DNA from: Flectonema sp. DT1601
Taxonomy: Eukaryota > Euglenozoa > Diplonemea > Diplonemida > Diplonemidae
NCBI GenBank assembly: GCA_964019425.1
Contig: OZ025798.1
Location: forward strand, 868,001 to 932,000
Length of the DNA stretch: 64,000 bases
Direction: 5' to 3'
Shown here: positions 35,400 through 44,963 of the stretch, one piece after another
Position numbering within the stretch: the stretch's first letter is position 1
Layout of the letters: each line of letters opens with the position of its first letter
Position numbers and translations under genes: made by a program
Notes under the pieces: generated by a model
Databases searched by the model: none
What the model was told of the DNA's origin: nothing
Seen by the model: only the letters and a program-made list of their open reading frames with translations

Positions 35400-35691
35400 T
35401 GACAAGTTCAAAGAGAACAGACGCATATCATATCTCATAGTGTTAGTTTGTGGCGCACTCACTTTTTGCAGCCATCTTCTCGAAAATAAAAGAAAAAAAT
35501 AGTAAATTACGTTCTGATCTCATTGCGGTTGTGGGAGGTACAAACTGAAGTTTTTAGTTGTCAATTTCTATATATTTTTCCTTACCAAGTTTTAAACAAA
35601 AACATGCGTTCGACAAAGACTGAAATACTTACCTGTTATTGTTTATGTCGACATAACTCTAACGTCAAATTATTCAGAAAATATTAAAAAA

Positions 35692-36102
35692 ATGTCGGGC
35701 CAGCCTCCAGCTGGTTACAGTAAGGAGAAGAACGCCCCGAGGGTGGCTCCAGGATCGCAGATGTGTCAGAATTGCTACCAAAAAGGTCATTGGACGTATG
35801 AATGTACAAAGAGTTCAGTGTACCTTTCGAGACCGAGTGCTACACAAATATTAGAAAAACCATCATTGCATAAAGTAACAGAAGTTCATATTGGGAAAGA
35901 GAAGGAAGCTCCTAAATCAGAAAAATTAATGCGCCTCGAAGACAAACTAAAACGATTAAAACAAAAGAACAAGAGAGCTATGTCGAGCAGTAGTAGTAGC
36001 AGTAGCTCAAGTAGCTCTTCATCGAGTAGTTCAAGCGACTCTTCTTCATCGTCGTCATCTTCTTCGTCAACTCCGAAAAAGAAGAAGAAGCGCAAGAAGT
36101 AA
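35692..36102 (+). CDS. ZCCHC10-like zinc-knuckle protein
   Basis: The 136-aa product has one CCHC knuckle (CQNCYQKGHWTYEC) followed by YLSRPSATQIL, the arrangement of ZCCHC10. A helical charged linker leads to a run of more than 25 serines with occasional aspartate, and a final KKKKKRKK nuclear-signal-like tail. The serine run is encoded by mixed AGC/AGT/TCN codons, so it is not a simple recent microsatellite. ZCCHC10 is a poorly characterised nuclear factor in animals. Confidence 0.88.
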   Translation: MSGQPPAGYSKEKNAPRVAPGSQMCQNCYQKGHWTYECTKSSVYLSRPSATQILEKPSLHKVTEVHIGKEKEAPKSEKLMRLEDKLKRLKQKNKRAMSSSSSSSSSSSSSSSSSSDSSSSSSSSSSTPKKKKKRKK

Positions 36103-36491
36103 TCCACCAAAACATTAACTAGTTTGAATCCTACCTAGAAAGGCTACTCTTCGCATTAGTTATAATATCAGCACACTAATGAAGACACACGCAAAATAAT
36201 CAAAAAAAAAAAAAAAAGGATACCTAACACGTCGATATGCCATCCTCTACCACCGTTATTAGCGGTAGTCGTTAAAAAATGATTTTTTTTTTTTTTTTTT
36301 GTTTTGTTTTTTTAAAGAGAATTGGTGTCTTCACTGATTAGTTCCCCAAAGTCTACTCAAGCCGAGTGAAATAAAACGATGAAAAAGATGCACTCCTTGG
36401 TTTTTTTTTGTAATAATTTCCTCTCTTTAGGTTGTTGTACATTCAAAGACATGAAAAACATTAAAATGATTCCAAATCGTGAATAGCTAGC
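36103..36491. other. Intergenic region
   Basis: AT-rich with one A run and one T run, AAATAAAA near 36369 and a TTTAG before the next gene. No gene seen. Confidence 0.5.
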
Positions 36492-37649
36492 ATGGACTGC
36501 TCACATCTTTGGAAGCTGTACGAAGAACAAAAGCTCGTTGACTGCACAATAGAAGGAGGGAAATTATCTTGGAAATGTCATCGGGTCATTGTGTGTGCGG
36601 CATCACCTTATTTGGAAAAGGAATTTATAAATAATAATACCAACACCTTGAGACTGCCGTTTATAAGTAAAGTATCTAACTGTTTTGGTGAGCTTCTTCC
36701 GTTCCTTTATGATAATAGATGCGAGTGTGACATACCACTAAAATATACTCTTCGGTTGATGGTGTTGGCTGGATTGTTGGGTATAAAAAAAATCCGTGAT
36801 AGGATCTTTAACAAAATAATTCAATTCACGAACAAAGGTCCGATGGAAAGTTGTGCCATTGCAACGCTATTGTCTGACACGTGGATAAAACCAAAGTTGA
36901 ACGTTATTTCATCACAATACCAGCACATCAACGTAACCGATACAGTGAAAGACTTATCAAGATACTGTCGCCTTATTAGTGATAATTGCATTAACATTAT
37001 GAAACCTTTCGCTGGTAATATTCAAAATGATATTCAACCGGAGGTGTTGATGTCTCTATTTCAAGACAGCGCGGTGAGTCCAAACACTATATCAAAATTA
37101 ATAGTTACGTATGTTGCTAATAAGAAGCCATCATCGTTGCCTAGTGAGATATTCACACAGGTTAGACTGCCGTTGGAATCACCTCTTGGGTCACGAACTC
37201 CGATAAACTATCCTGTTAGTGAAGTATTGGAGAAAGAAATTGAGTCGGACTGTGATATTTTTCAAAGCACTGGTACCGCTGCGAGTGTTTTCACGAATCC
37301 TAGTGCTGCAGGAACAGCTGATTCAGTTGTAAAAATAAGATCAGATTTATCATCAGCAATCAGTCAGTTGAATGGAAATATTGATCAAATGAAGTCGCAA
37401 GTTTCACTTTTAGAATCTTTCATTACGAATCGTATTAATTTGATATCTGAAAATATAAATCGAGATCGAGATGATAGTCCAGAGCTTCTTGATGCACAGC
37501 TGTCGGAACCACTACCGTTATTAATACCCCCTTCTCGTACTTCTGGTAAATCAAAGTTGATTCGTATTGAACAACTGTTAGCTGACATTGCTGAGGACAC
37601 TCAATCATCACTATCTGTGTCTCCATGTAGAAAACGACTTAAAGAATAA
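36492..37649 (+). CDS. BTB/POZ domain protein
   Basis: The 385-aa product starts with a BTB fold: LVDCTIEGGKLSWKCHRVIVCAASPYLEKEF, then LPFISKVSNCFGELLPFLYDNRCECDI and LRLMVLAGLLGIKKIRDRI. The middle is helical, like a BACK region. The C-terminal third is Ser-rich with a short coiled coil (SAISQLNGNIDQMKSQVSLLESFI). BTB proteins dimerise and often link substrates to cullin-3 ligases; no kelch repeats are present here. The start is 5 nt after TAG, and an earlier short ATG lies out of the way upstream. Confidence 0.85.
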   Translation: MDCSHLWKLYEEQKLVDCTIEGGKLSWKCHRVIVCAASPYLEKEFINNNTNTLRLPFISKVSNCFGELLPFLYDNRCECDIPLKYTLRLMVLAGLLGIKKIRDRIFNKIIQFTNKGPMESCAIATLLSDTWIKPKLNVISSQYQHINVTDTVKDLSRYCRLISDNCINIMKPFAGNIQNDIQPEVLMSLFQDSAVSPNTISKLIVTYVANKKPSSLPSEIFTQVRLPLESPLGSRTPINYPVSEVLEKEIESDCDIFQSTGTAASVFTNPSAAGTADSVVKIRSDLSSAISQLNGNIDQMKSQVSLLESFITNRINLISENINRDRDDSPELLDAQLSEPLPLLIPPSRTSGKSKLIRIEQLLADIAEDTQSSLSVSPCRKRLKE

Positions 37650-37777
37650 AACGAACATTTTTGTTAACACAAACTGATATTTATAATTCTAAACTGCGTT
37701 GTTTTTTTTTTTTTTTTTTAAAATTCAAATTTCCTACCCCCCCTTTTTTTTTTTCAGATACGATTTAAGACACTACC

Positions 37778-38416
37778 ATGAGTGAAGTATCAGCCGAGAG
37801 ATCGCTCCCTAGCATTTCGCAACACAATTTTCATAATGTTCAGCAAGAGGGACGAGTTAGAAGAAGGTCAACAAAGGATAGAGACATAAGATCTAAACTA
37901 GTTCTGGGGAACAGAATTGAGGGTCACGAGAGAATTGATGTTCGCAAAGATGGAATTGAAAACACTTTATCAAGCGCTGGATGGATTAGCAATGCTGAAA
38001 GACTTAGATGTGATGTTGGTAATGAGGTTCGAAAAATTGATCAAAATAGAAAACAACATCGACAGGCATTGTGGGATTCCAACCGAAAAACCCGCATCAA
38101 CAGAGAAGCCTCACGTTGGGAACGCATCACAAAAGAGGAACAACTAAAGACCCACAAAAGCCAAGAAATCGTAGGACAGAGCAAACGCAATCGCTCTTCA
38201 GTACGCTATCACTTAATTAACCATATTTACAGCGATTCTAAATCTGCTGCTGACGCTAAATACAAAGACGACTGTATAAAATTCACAGCCACTACCAGAA
38301 CAAAGCAATTATATGAGAGGGGAAACCTCTCTGGGTACAATATAATAAACGGCGAGCAGCGTCCACATAATTTTGTTCAGGTGCCGCCTGTTCCGCAAAA
38401 GGCTGATGTTTGTTGA
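37778..38416 (+). CDS. Basic charged protein of unknown function
   Basis: The 212-aa product is rich in R, K, E and N and predicted helical. It has a conserved-looking tail TKQLYERGNLSGYNIINGEQRP, a pattern I associate loosely with axoneme-associated proteins, but without a firm family. T(15)-CAG lies about 20 nt before the ATG. No domain, signal or membrane segment is seen. Confidence 0.7.
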   Translation: MSEVSAERSLPSISQHNFHNVQQEGRVRRRSTKDRDIRSKLVLGNRIEGHERIDVRKDGIENTLSSAGWISNAERLRCDVGNEVRKIDQNRKQHRQALWDSNRKTRINREASRWERITKEEQLKTHKSQEIVGQSKRNRSSVRYHLINHIYSDSKSAADAKYKDDCIKFTATTRTKQLYERGNLSGYNIINGEQRPHNFVQVPPVPQKADVC

Positions 38417-38664
38417 AGTTTTTTCCCCCCTCCTTTTTTTTTTTTTTTTTTTTTCGAGGTATCTGAGTCTAAGGTTTCTACCTTGGCAATATTCTTTTGT
38501 AGAAAAAGAAAGCTGAACTGTCTGGCTCACCTCCTCAAGTCTTTTCGTAACACTTTTGGTTTGTATCTGTCGTATTTGAAAGCTGCAAGAACAAGAAAAA
38601 AAAAAGAAACAATTACTATTTTTATATTAAAAAAACCCAAAGCCATTCACACAACGAAAAGAAA

Positions 38665-39144
38665 ATGGCGGATAAGAGACCGGCTGAGGATGAACCTGAA
38701 ATAAGAAAAATGTCAAAAATTGAGTCTGATTCCGAAGATGATCTCATAAAGGAGCTTGATGACATACCAGGATATCCAGAAGTTAAGGAAGAATGCTCTC
38801 TTGAGGTAACACAGATGATAAATAGCTATTTTGAAAAAATGAAAGAGCAAGGAGTCAGTGTAGCTCGTCACATCAAGAATAGACCAGATTTCAGCAGTCC
38901 TGATATGCTACCTAATGTAATAAAAGCCTATAATATAAAGCAATTCGATTCTAATCTTCCGAAAGAAGTTTGGTCAGACCCGACTGGGGATGATAATCCC
39001 AACGGCATTAGACCATCAGATATGCTTTCTGTTATCGCAGCTGAACTCTGTAGAAGAGAGCAACTAAAACCACAACAACAACAACCAGCAAAACCAAATA
39101 CCGGAAACAGCTTCAGACGTACCGGAGTTGCAAAGGTTAGGTAG
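38665..39144 (+). CDS. SAP30BP/HCNGP-like splicing factor
   Basis: The 159-aa product has an acidic start (SDSEDDLIKELDDIPGYPEV) and the HCNGP domain: INSYFEKMKEQGVSVARHIKNRPDFSSPDMLPNVIKAYNIKQFDSNLPKEVWSD. It ends in a Q/K/R-rich tail. In animals SAP30BP works with RBM17 in splicing of short introns; most introns in this window are very short, which fits. The acceptor upstream is less clear here than for other genes. Confidence 0.88.
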   Translation: MADKRPAEDEPEIRKMSKIESDSEDDLIKELDDIPGYPEVKEECSLEVTQMINSYFEKMKEQGVSVARHIKNRPDFSSPDMLPNVIKAYNIKQFDSNLPKEVWSDPTGDDNPNGIRPSDMLSVIAAELCRREQLKPQQQQPAKPNTGNSFRRTGVAKVR

Positions 39145-39366
39145 CCTATCACATAGCAGGTAATTAATATAACGGTTGACTAAATGTCACTAGGGGAAAA
39201 GTCAAGTTAAGACATCAGTTTTATGATATTTTTTTACTGAAAAAAACGAGCGAAAAAACGTCGTTCTAATGAGCCCCGATATGCAGCTTTGCTTATTCTA
39301 TTTTTTTTTTCTTCTTTTTTTTCTTTCCAGAAAAGGGTTCGCAAAAAAAAAAAAAAAAAAACCAAA

Positions 39367-40932
39367 ATGAAGAATGAAGATATCCTCCCAGCCCTACAAG
39401 TCTTCTTCTTGTTAGGATGGATGCCTTTATTAGGACTTTGGTTAATGCTTGCTGGAATGTCAACTACGGGGTTAGCTATTGAGCTGTTGTATTGGGGAAC
39501 AATCATGAATTCGATTAGAAAAAGACCTGCTAATACACCACCATTCTTTAAGTGGGGATACGACGGGAAATACACTGGACCAAGTAGAGTTGAGATGTAT
39601 ATTTCTGTTGTGAGAGATGGACCTGATGTTATTATTACGAACTTTAAGAAGATGGCTGTTGGGTTTGGATTTGAAACATTCGGATTAGCGATCCCATCAA
39701 TCACATTTATATCTGGTCACACACCAGAACATGTTAAGCACGTTACTGAGACTAAGTTTGATAACTACGTAAAAGGTTCTTACTTTCATCAAGTATTCAA
39801 AGACGCCCTTGGAGATGGTATTTTTAACAGTGATGGTCCAGCATGGAAGAGTCAGCGTAGAGTCTCATCCCATTTATTCAGCGCCTGGCAACTTGAGAAC
39901 CGCATGTCTGAAGTCTTTCAAAAACACACTCAACAGTTTCTTGAAATCTTATCTGAGAAAGAAGGACAAGTCGTTGACATGCAACAAATGTTTTACTGTT
40001 TTACATTTGACTGCATTTACGAAATTGCTTTCGGAAAAGAAGTCAACTCTCTCGGTGGTAATGCTGAAGACGTTGAGTTCCAACAGGCCTTTGATACGGT
40101 TCAGAGAATTACTGCTCAAAGATTCCTATCAACGACTTGGAAATTAAAGAGACTCTTGGGAGTTGGTGACGAACGTGAAATGGCTGACGGCTTAAGAATC
40201 ATTAAAAAGTATGTTAACAATGTCATGAAAGAGCGTGTTGCTGAGTCAGCTAAAAGAAAGGAAGAAGACGTTGACGAGTCAAGTGATCTTCTCAGTCTTT
40301 TAGAATCTCACAGTGATGGCAACACTACTGATCAACTAATTGACTTTATTACTAACTTTACAATTGCTGGAAGAGATACTACAGCAAGTGCCTTAACGTG
40401 GACTATTTATGAATTATCAAAGAACCCTGAGCACAGACCTGCTCTCATTAACGAATTCAAGTCGATTGAAAACTACAAAGACATGGAGTTCACTCAGGCT
40501 GTTATTCAAGAAACTCTTCGTTTGTGGCCGTCGGTTCCTTTTGACTTGAAATTTGCAGTTGAAGAAGACACCTTACCATGTGGAACAAAAGTTTATCCTG
40601 GTGTTGCTGTGATGTACAACCCGTTCTTGTGTAACACAAATCCGCAGACTTACCCAGAACCTGAGTCATTCAAGCCTCACCGCTGGATGCAAGAAGATGG
40701 AACTTGCCGTAGGTATGATCCTAAGGGATTTGCCTATCCAACGTTCAACGCAGGAGCACGAATCTGCCTTGGCCGTCACATGGCTACTCAAGAAATGAAA
40801 ACGCTATTGTCATCTATCCTATCAGAATTTCATATTGACTTAACGCCTGATTTTAAACCTATGCCTGCCTACACGGTGGTGATGATGTCGAAGAATGGAT
40901 TACAATGTACTATTACAAAACGGGAAAAATAA
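39367..40932 (+). CDS. Cytochrome P450 (CYP4/CYP86-like)
   Basis: The 521-aa product has a hydrophobic N-terminal anchor (VFFLLGWMPLLGLWLMLAGM). The I-helix AGRDTT lies near residue 334, the K-helix ETLR near 382, and the heme loop FNAGARICLGR at 460-470 has the ligand cysteine at 467. WKSQRRVSSHLFS is the C-helix WxxxR. The CYP4/CYP86 clan hydroxylates fatty acids at the terminal carbon, so an omega-hydroxylase is likely, but substrate cannot be read. I chose the ATG at 39367 because upstream in-frame codons come from a T-rich tract and A run, and TTTCCAG lies about 35 nt before. Confidence 0.95.
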   Translation: MKNEDILPALQVFFLLGWMPLLGLWLMLAGMSTTGLAIELLYWGTIMNSIRKRPANTPPFFKWGYDGKYTGPSRVEMYISVVRDGPDVIITNFKKMAVGFGFETFGLAIPSITFISGHTPEHVKHVTETKFDNYVKGSYFHQVFKDALGDGIFNSDGPAWKSQRRVSSHLFSAWQLENRMSEVFQKHTQQFLEILSEKEGQVVDMQQMFYCFTFDCIYEIAFGKEVNSLGGNAEDVEFQQAFDTVQRITAQRFLSTTWKLKRLLGVGDEREMADGLRIIKKYVNNVMKERVAESAKRKEEDVDESSDLLSLLESHSDGNTTDQLIDFITNFTIAGRDTTASALTWTIYELSKNPEHRPALINEFKSIENYKDMEFTQAVIQETLRLWPSVPFDLKFAVEEDTLPCGTKVYPGVAVMYNPFLCNTNPQTYPEPESFKPHRWMQEDGTCRRYDPKGFAYPTFNAGARICLGRHMATQEMKTLLSSILSEFHIDLTPDFKPMPAYTVVMMSKNGLQCTITKREK

Positions 40933-41670
40933 ATTTGGAAAAAAAAAAAACTCTCTCCGAAAGCCTTGTATAATTGTGTTTACGTCGTGTGATTGTGAAA
41001 AAAAAAAAAAAAAAGAAATATAGAAAAAGAGAGAAGAAAAAAGAGAAACTTACCTCGTTTCCTTCCCCTAGCCGCCCTCCTAGCTAACTTAGTCTTAGAG
41101 AGATTATATCTTTGGTGTTGCGATGAGCTGGTTTTTTTCAATTCTCATTCTTGCTGTTGTCTTTTGAACGCTGAAATATATTTGTGATGTTGTTTTCAAA
41201 ATTTTTGTACTGCTAAACGTGTAGTGATAATTCTTGGTTTTTTTTTTTTTTTTTTCATTGAAAAAAAAAAAAATAAAAAAATAAAATGAAAGCGATCAAA
41301 AACAACGGCACGAAACCTTGGATGGAATTCCTATCGGACCTTTATATTTATTATTATTATTATTTTATTTCGAGTTTTTCTTTATTTACCTGTGAGTATG
41401 ATTGTCAGAGCCTTGAAGGACAGGATTGTTTCTTGAAATCAATAGGTGTCATGGTAAGATGCTTTAATCAATGTCACAAATCCAAAATACTTGATTAGCC
41501 TTTTCTTGCTTGTCATAAAACGCGAACTGCTTGCAGTTTTTATTTCTTTTCCCCTTGTTTAAAAAAAAAAAAAAAAAAAAGTTTTCCCTTTTTTTATGTT
41601 TTTCTCGTACTTTTTATTGACAACTACAATTTTTTTTTTTTCAGTCAAGTACTTGATATTAATTTTTTGT

Positions 41671-41720
41671 AATACCCTAAAGTTGTTACTGTTTTTACAT
41701 TGTCAAAGTTTCACCCCTCC
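41671..41720 (+). repeat. Dispersed repeat, copy C
   Basis: Contains TAAAGTTGTTACTGTTT, then a short T-rich spacer and TTGTCAAAGTTTCACCCCT, nearly identical to copy B. No coding content. Confidence 0.7.
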
Positions 41721-42644
41721 CAAAAAATAATTTTTTTTTTTTTTTTTATAAATTTCTTGTGATAACTCCGAATTAAATACTTTTCTGGGCATGCTTACGT
41801 GTAATCTAACATTACCTGTTAGTCTCTTGTGAGACTGCAGTTTTTCCCCTTTCAAACCTCTTGGTTTATTCTGTTTGCATTCTTCTTTCAAAAGAGTTGC
41901 TAACGTATCGTTGTTATAGCATGCTTTTTATTGTTTAATTGAACATTCTTATTGTTTTTGTGAGAACATCCGCAAAGTAATGTTCTTGATATCCAATTTT
42001 TCAGTATCGAATTATCGGTGATGTTTTTTTTTAATTTTTTTTTATAATTTTTATCGTATTTTCGCTCTACTTATGCTTCTGTTTTTATTAAGCGTTTTTT
42101 TTTTTTTTCTTTTTTTTTTCCCGTTCTTTTTTTCTCTTTAAATAATCGCTATTGGCACCAAAATGTTGAGACGATCACCTATTTTCTTTTTTTGCATAGG
42201 CTAAAACTGCTTCAGCCTTGTTGAGTATTGAAATCGGACGTACCATTCTTAAGTACGAACGGTATCCGGAAATCGAACTGGTAGAATGGTTCAAAAGAAA
42301 AAAAAAAAAAAAATCCCTTTAAAAAATATTGTTTGTGTGTTTTTGTACTATAATAAAATTGCGATAAAGTTTTGACTTTTTTGATCCACTTTAGTGGTAC
42401 CAAGTTGTCATAAATTTAAAAAAAAAAAAAAAACAAGTATTGTAAGAAAGAAAAAGAGTGTTGGCAGCACACGTAAACTTCCTTTAGCTTTATCAGTTTA
42501 AGTCGGTTAACGGTTTTGTGCAGAAACAAAAAAATAATACAAAGTGTTGAAACTAAAATCCCACAGGAATTTAGTTAACTAGTCCTTATTGTTGGGGCGC
42601 CCGACCCCCCGATAGACTTATATCGTGTTATTAAATATCGTAGT

Positions 42645-42680
<36 letters not shown>

Positions 42681-43184
42681 TGCTAGGCCTAAGTTTTGGG
42701 AAGAAATAATTTGTGCAACTTTCTTGCTCACCGATCTAGATATCTTGGAAGTTATTACAAAAAAAAAGATGAAATAATGATCAATTTTCTTAGTTGGGCG
42801 ACCATTTCAGTTTGGGTTCTTTCGAGCTGTGTTATGTTGTTATTTTTTTTTCCCCTTAAATTTTCATGTATTCCGAGGACGCTTTGAAAAAAAAAAAAAA
42901 AAAAATTTAATTTCTGAGAGAGACAACGTGATGTGTAATCGAAAAAAAAAAGAAGATTTTTTTAGAGAAGTGATATTTTTGTTTGACGTACCTAGGCAAA
43001 GAGTAATCAAGCATTATATTACTGGATCTTCATTTATTATCCCGTTTTTTTTCTTCTCTCTCCCCTCTCTGTTTTCTTTTATTACGAATATTTGATCTTA
43101 AAGTAACTACACTGTTTGTTTTCATAACAAAAAAAGTGCGCTAGTGTGCTACGAACTAGCTCCTATAACGGTTTTTCTTATACC

Positions 43185-43231
43185 AATACCCAAAGTTGTT
43201 GCTGTTTTACATTGTTGAAGTGTCACCCCCC
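43185..43231 (+). repeat. Dispersed repeat, copy D
   Basis: Contains CCAAAGTTGTTGCTGTTTT, then ACATTGTTGAAGTGTCACCCCCC. It shares the family order with a few substitutions and lies in the same gap as copy C. Confidence 0.65.
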
Positions 43232-43787
43232 GTCTTTCCGGTGCACTGAATGACAACACGGAATAAGGGATGTGAATTCAGCTAAGTTAGAAACATTTAT
43301 TATAATGTAAAGTGCTCCACGTAGTTGTTTACCTTTAGTCAACGTGTATCATAACTAAATGTTTTATTTTAGTTAAACTCTTGGCACAAAACAAATATTT
43401 ATTTCTTCATAGATATATTCCTACATTTCAATATCCCTCTCTCCTGGAGTCTTTTCCTGGTGGTAGCTTTCTTAAAACAACTACATAAGCAATCATTGTA
43501 ACACCTAATTCCTACAGATTACATCTCATTGACAACACAATTATAATTGAATGAACCAATGTCGTAATTTTCACAAAAATCAAACGTACTAAACCCCCCC
43601 CGCACATATGGGATTTTTTATCGATACCAACTGTTGATTTCTTATATTGCACCCAGGTTTGGCCGAACCCTATTCTCGTTTTTGCCAGTTTCAAGTTGCT
43701 TTCCATTTAATATTAGTATCAAGTTACCCCCCTCTATGATCACAACAAACACCAATTCTGCTTCATAGATTATACGTAAAATATAAA

Positions 43788-44808
43788 ATGTCTGAGGGAC
43801 AAGAAAAACAAAAAAAAAAAAGAGATACGAAGGACATTGAAGATGCAGCATTAGGTGAGTCAACCGTCGATGATGAAGAACTAGAAAGAGTTAAACAGCA
43901 AAAATATGATGAAATAAAAATAACAGTTTTAGAAAATATAGAGCAAGTTGTGGTGGTTGATCCTGGACAACGAATGGCAAAATGGTATAAAATGAAAAAA
44001 AAAATGATGGATGCCGTTGGAATCAGCCAACCAGAAAATATAAATGACCCAGCATTACATAAAGGCGAAGCTGTATATGTACTTGCAAAAGCTAATCATC
44101 CACTCAAGGACGATGATACTCGTATTTTACTTATTGAAAAAAGTCGTGGACAAGGAATCGTCATCCTCCCTGAAAGCGCTTCAAAACCGATTCTTGGTCG
44201 AGTCGCTATAGTTGCTGCTGGTCAGCAATACAGTAATTGGTCATCAATGGAAGAAAAGATGAATATAAAGGTAACACCTGACTTCAAAGCAAAAATTGGA
44301 CACACTGGAATAATACTTGCCAGAGAAAAACATCCAAAAGACGAAGACATTACCGTACTGGCAATCGACATTACTGATGGCGGTATTATTCTTGTAAAGT
44401 CACAAGCAATATCACAATTACCCATTGACATAGCAGAGATATCTGATCCAGAGGGTAGGTATTACCCTTGGCCACAGATGGCTGAAAAACTTGGAATCGA
44501 AGATGAGTCACCCTCTCCGATCCCAACGCTTAATCAAATTGGTATTACAATGGTATGCTACTCTGGTCTTCTTTAGATTTTAAAATCTTGATTGGCATCG
44601 TCATTATCATCATCATAATATCACAGGCTGAATCACCTCATTTAACCGAAAAGGATACCACGGTTGTCGCTCTTAAGCTTCTCAAAGGTTTGAATATTTG
44701 TTTGTTTTGTTGTCTTGTCTTTATTATCAAAAAAGGAAGAAAAAAACAACAACAGGAGGCAGAACTGTAATGATGGACAAGAGCAGTCTACGTTTTGTTA
44801 AATACTGA
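43788..44808 (+). CDS. Protein built of three to four ~75-residue internal repeats, family not recognised
   Basis: Exons 43788-44552, 44627-44687 and 44756-44808 give 292 aa. Each unit opens with G-x(2-3)-Y/A-x-x-W-x-x-M-x-x-K-(M/L) and closes with D-x-T-x-(V/L)-L-x-(I/L)-x-(3-4)-G-G/Q-x-I-(I/V)-(L/M)-(V/P). Clear units are at residues 61-130, 146-204 and 223-282; the closing half of an earlier unit lies at 41-58. The third unit is split by both introns and its end (LKLLKGGRTVMM) appears only after splicing, which supports the gene model. The beta-rich pattern suggests small barrels, but no known fold is recognised. It ends 155 nt before the channel gene. Confidence 0.8.
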
Positions 44809-44963
44809 TACTGAAGTTAACTATCCAGACGCAGAATTTCTTGCGTTTGTTGTGGAAAAAAATCGATTCGTTTAATGCCTATCAGGGGCACGTTTATTTC
44901 GTTTTTTTTTTTCATTTCTTTTTTAAAATTAACTTTCATCATCCACAGTCGATCACTTAAGAG

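Larger units (their letters stand above)
40933..43787. other. Long intergenic region with dispersed repeats
   Basis: The largest gene-free gap (2.85 kb). No coding sequence is convincing. It holds two copies of a dispersed repeat (41671-41720 and 43185-43231), segments at 42145-42180 and 43142-43160 that recur near 52.1-52.25 kb, and many homopolymer runs, the longest a T run of about 31 at 42648-42679. Probably a collection of decayed repeats. Confidence 0.6.

Noticed and set aside
35624-35634. ATACTTACCTG, identical to the canonical 5' end of U1 snRNA
   Set aside because: The following bases do not match U1, and only about 60 nt separate it from the ZCCHC10-like start codon. An 11-nt chance match is plausible in 64 kb.
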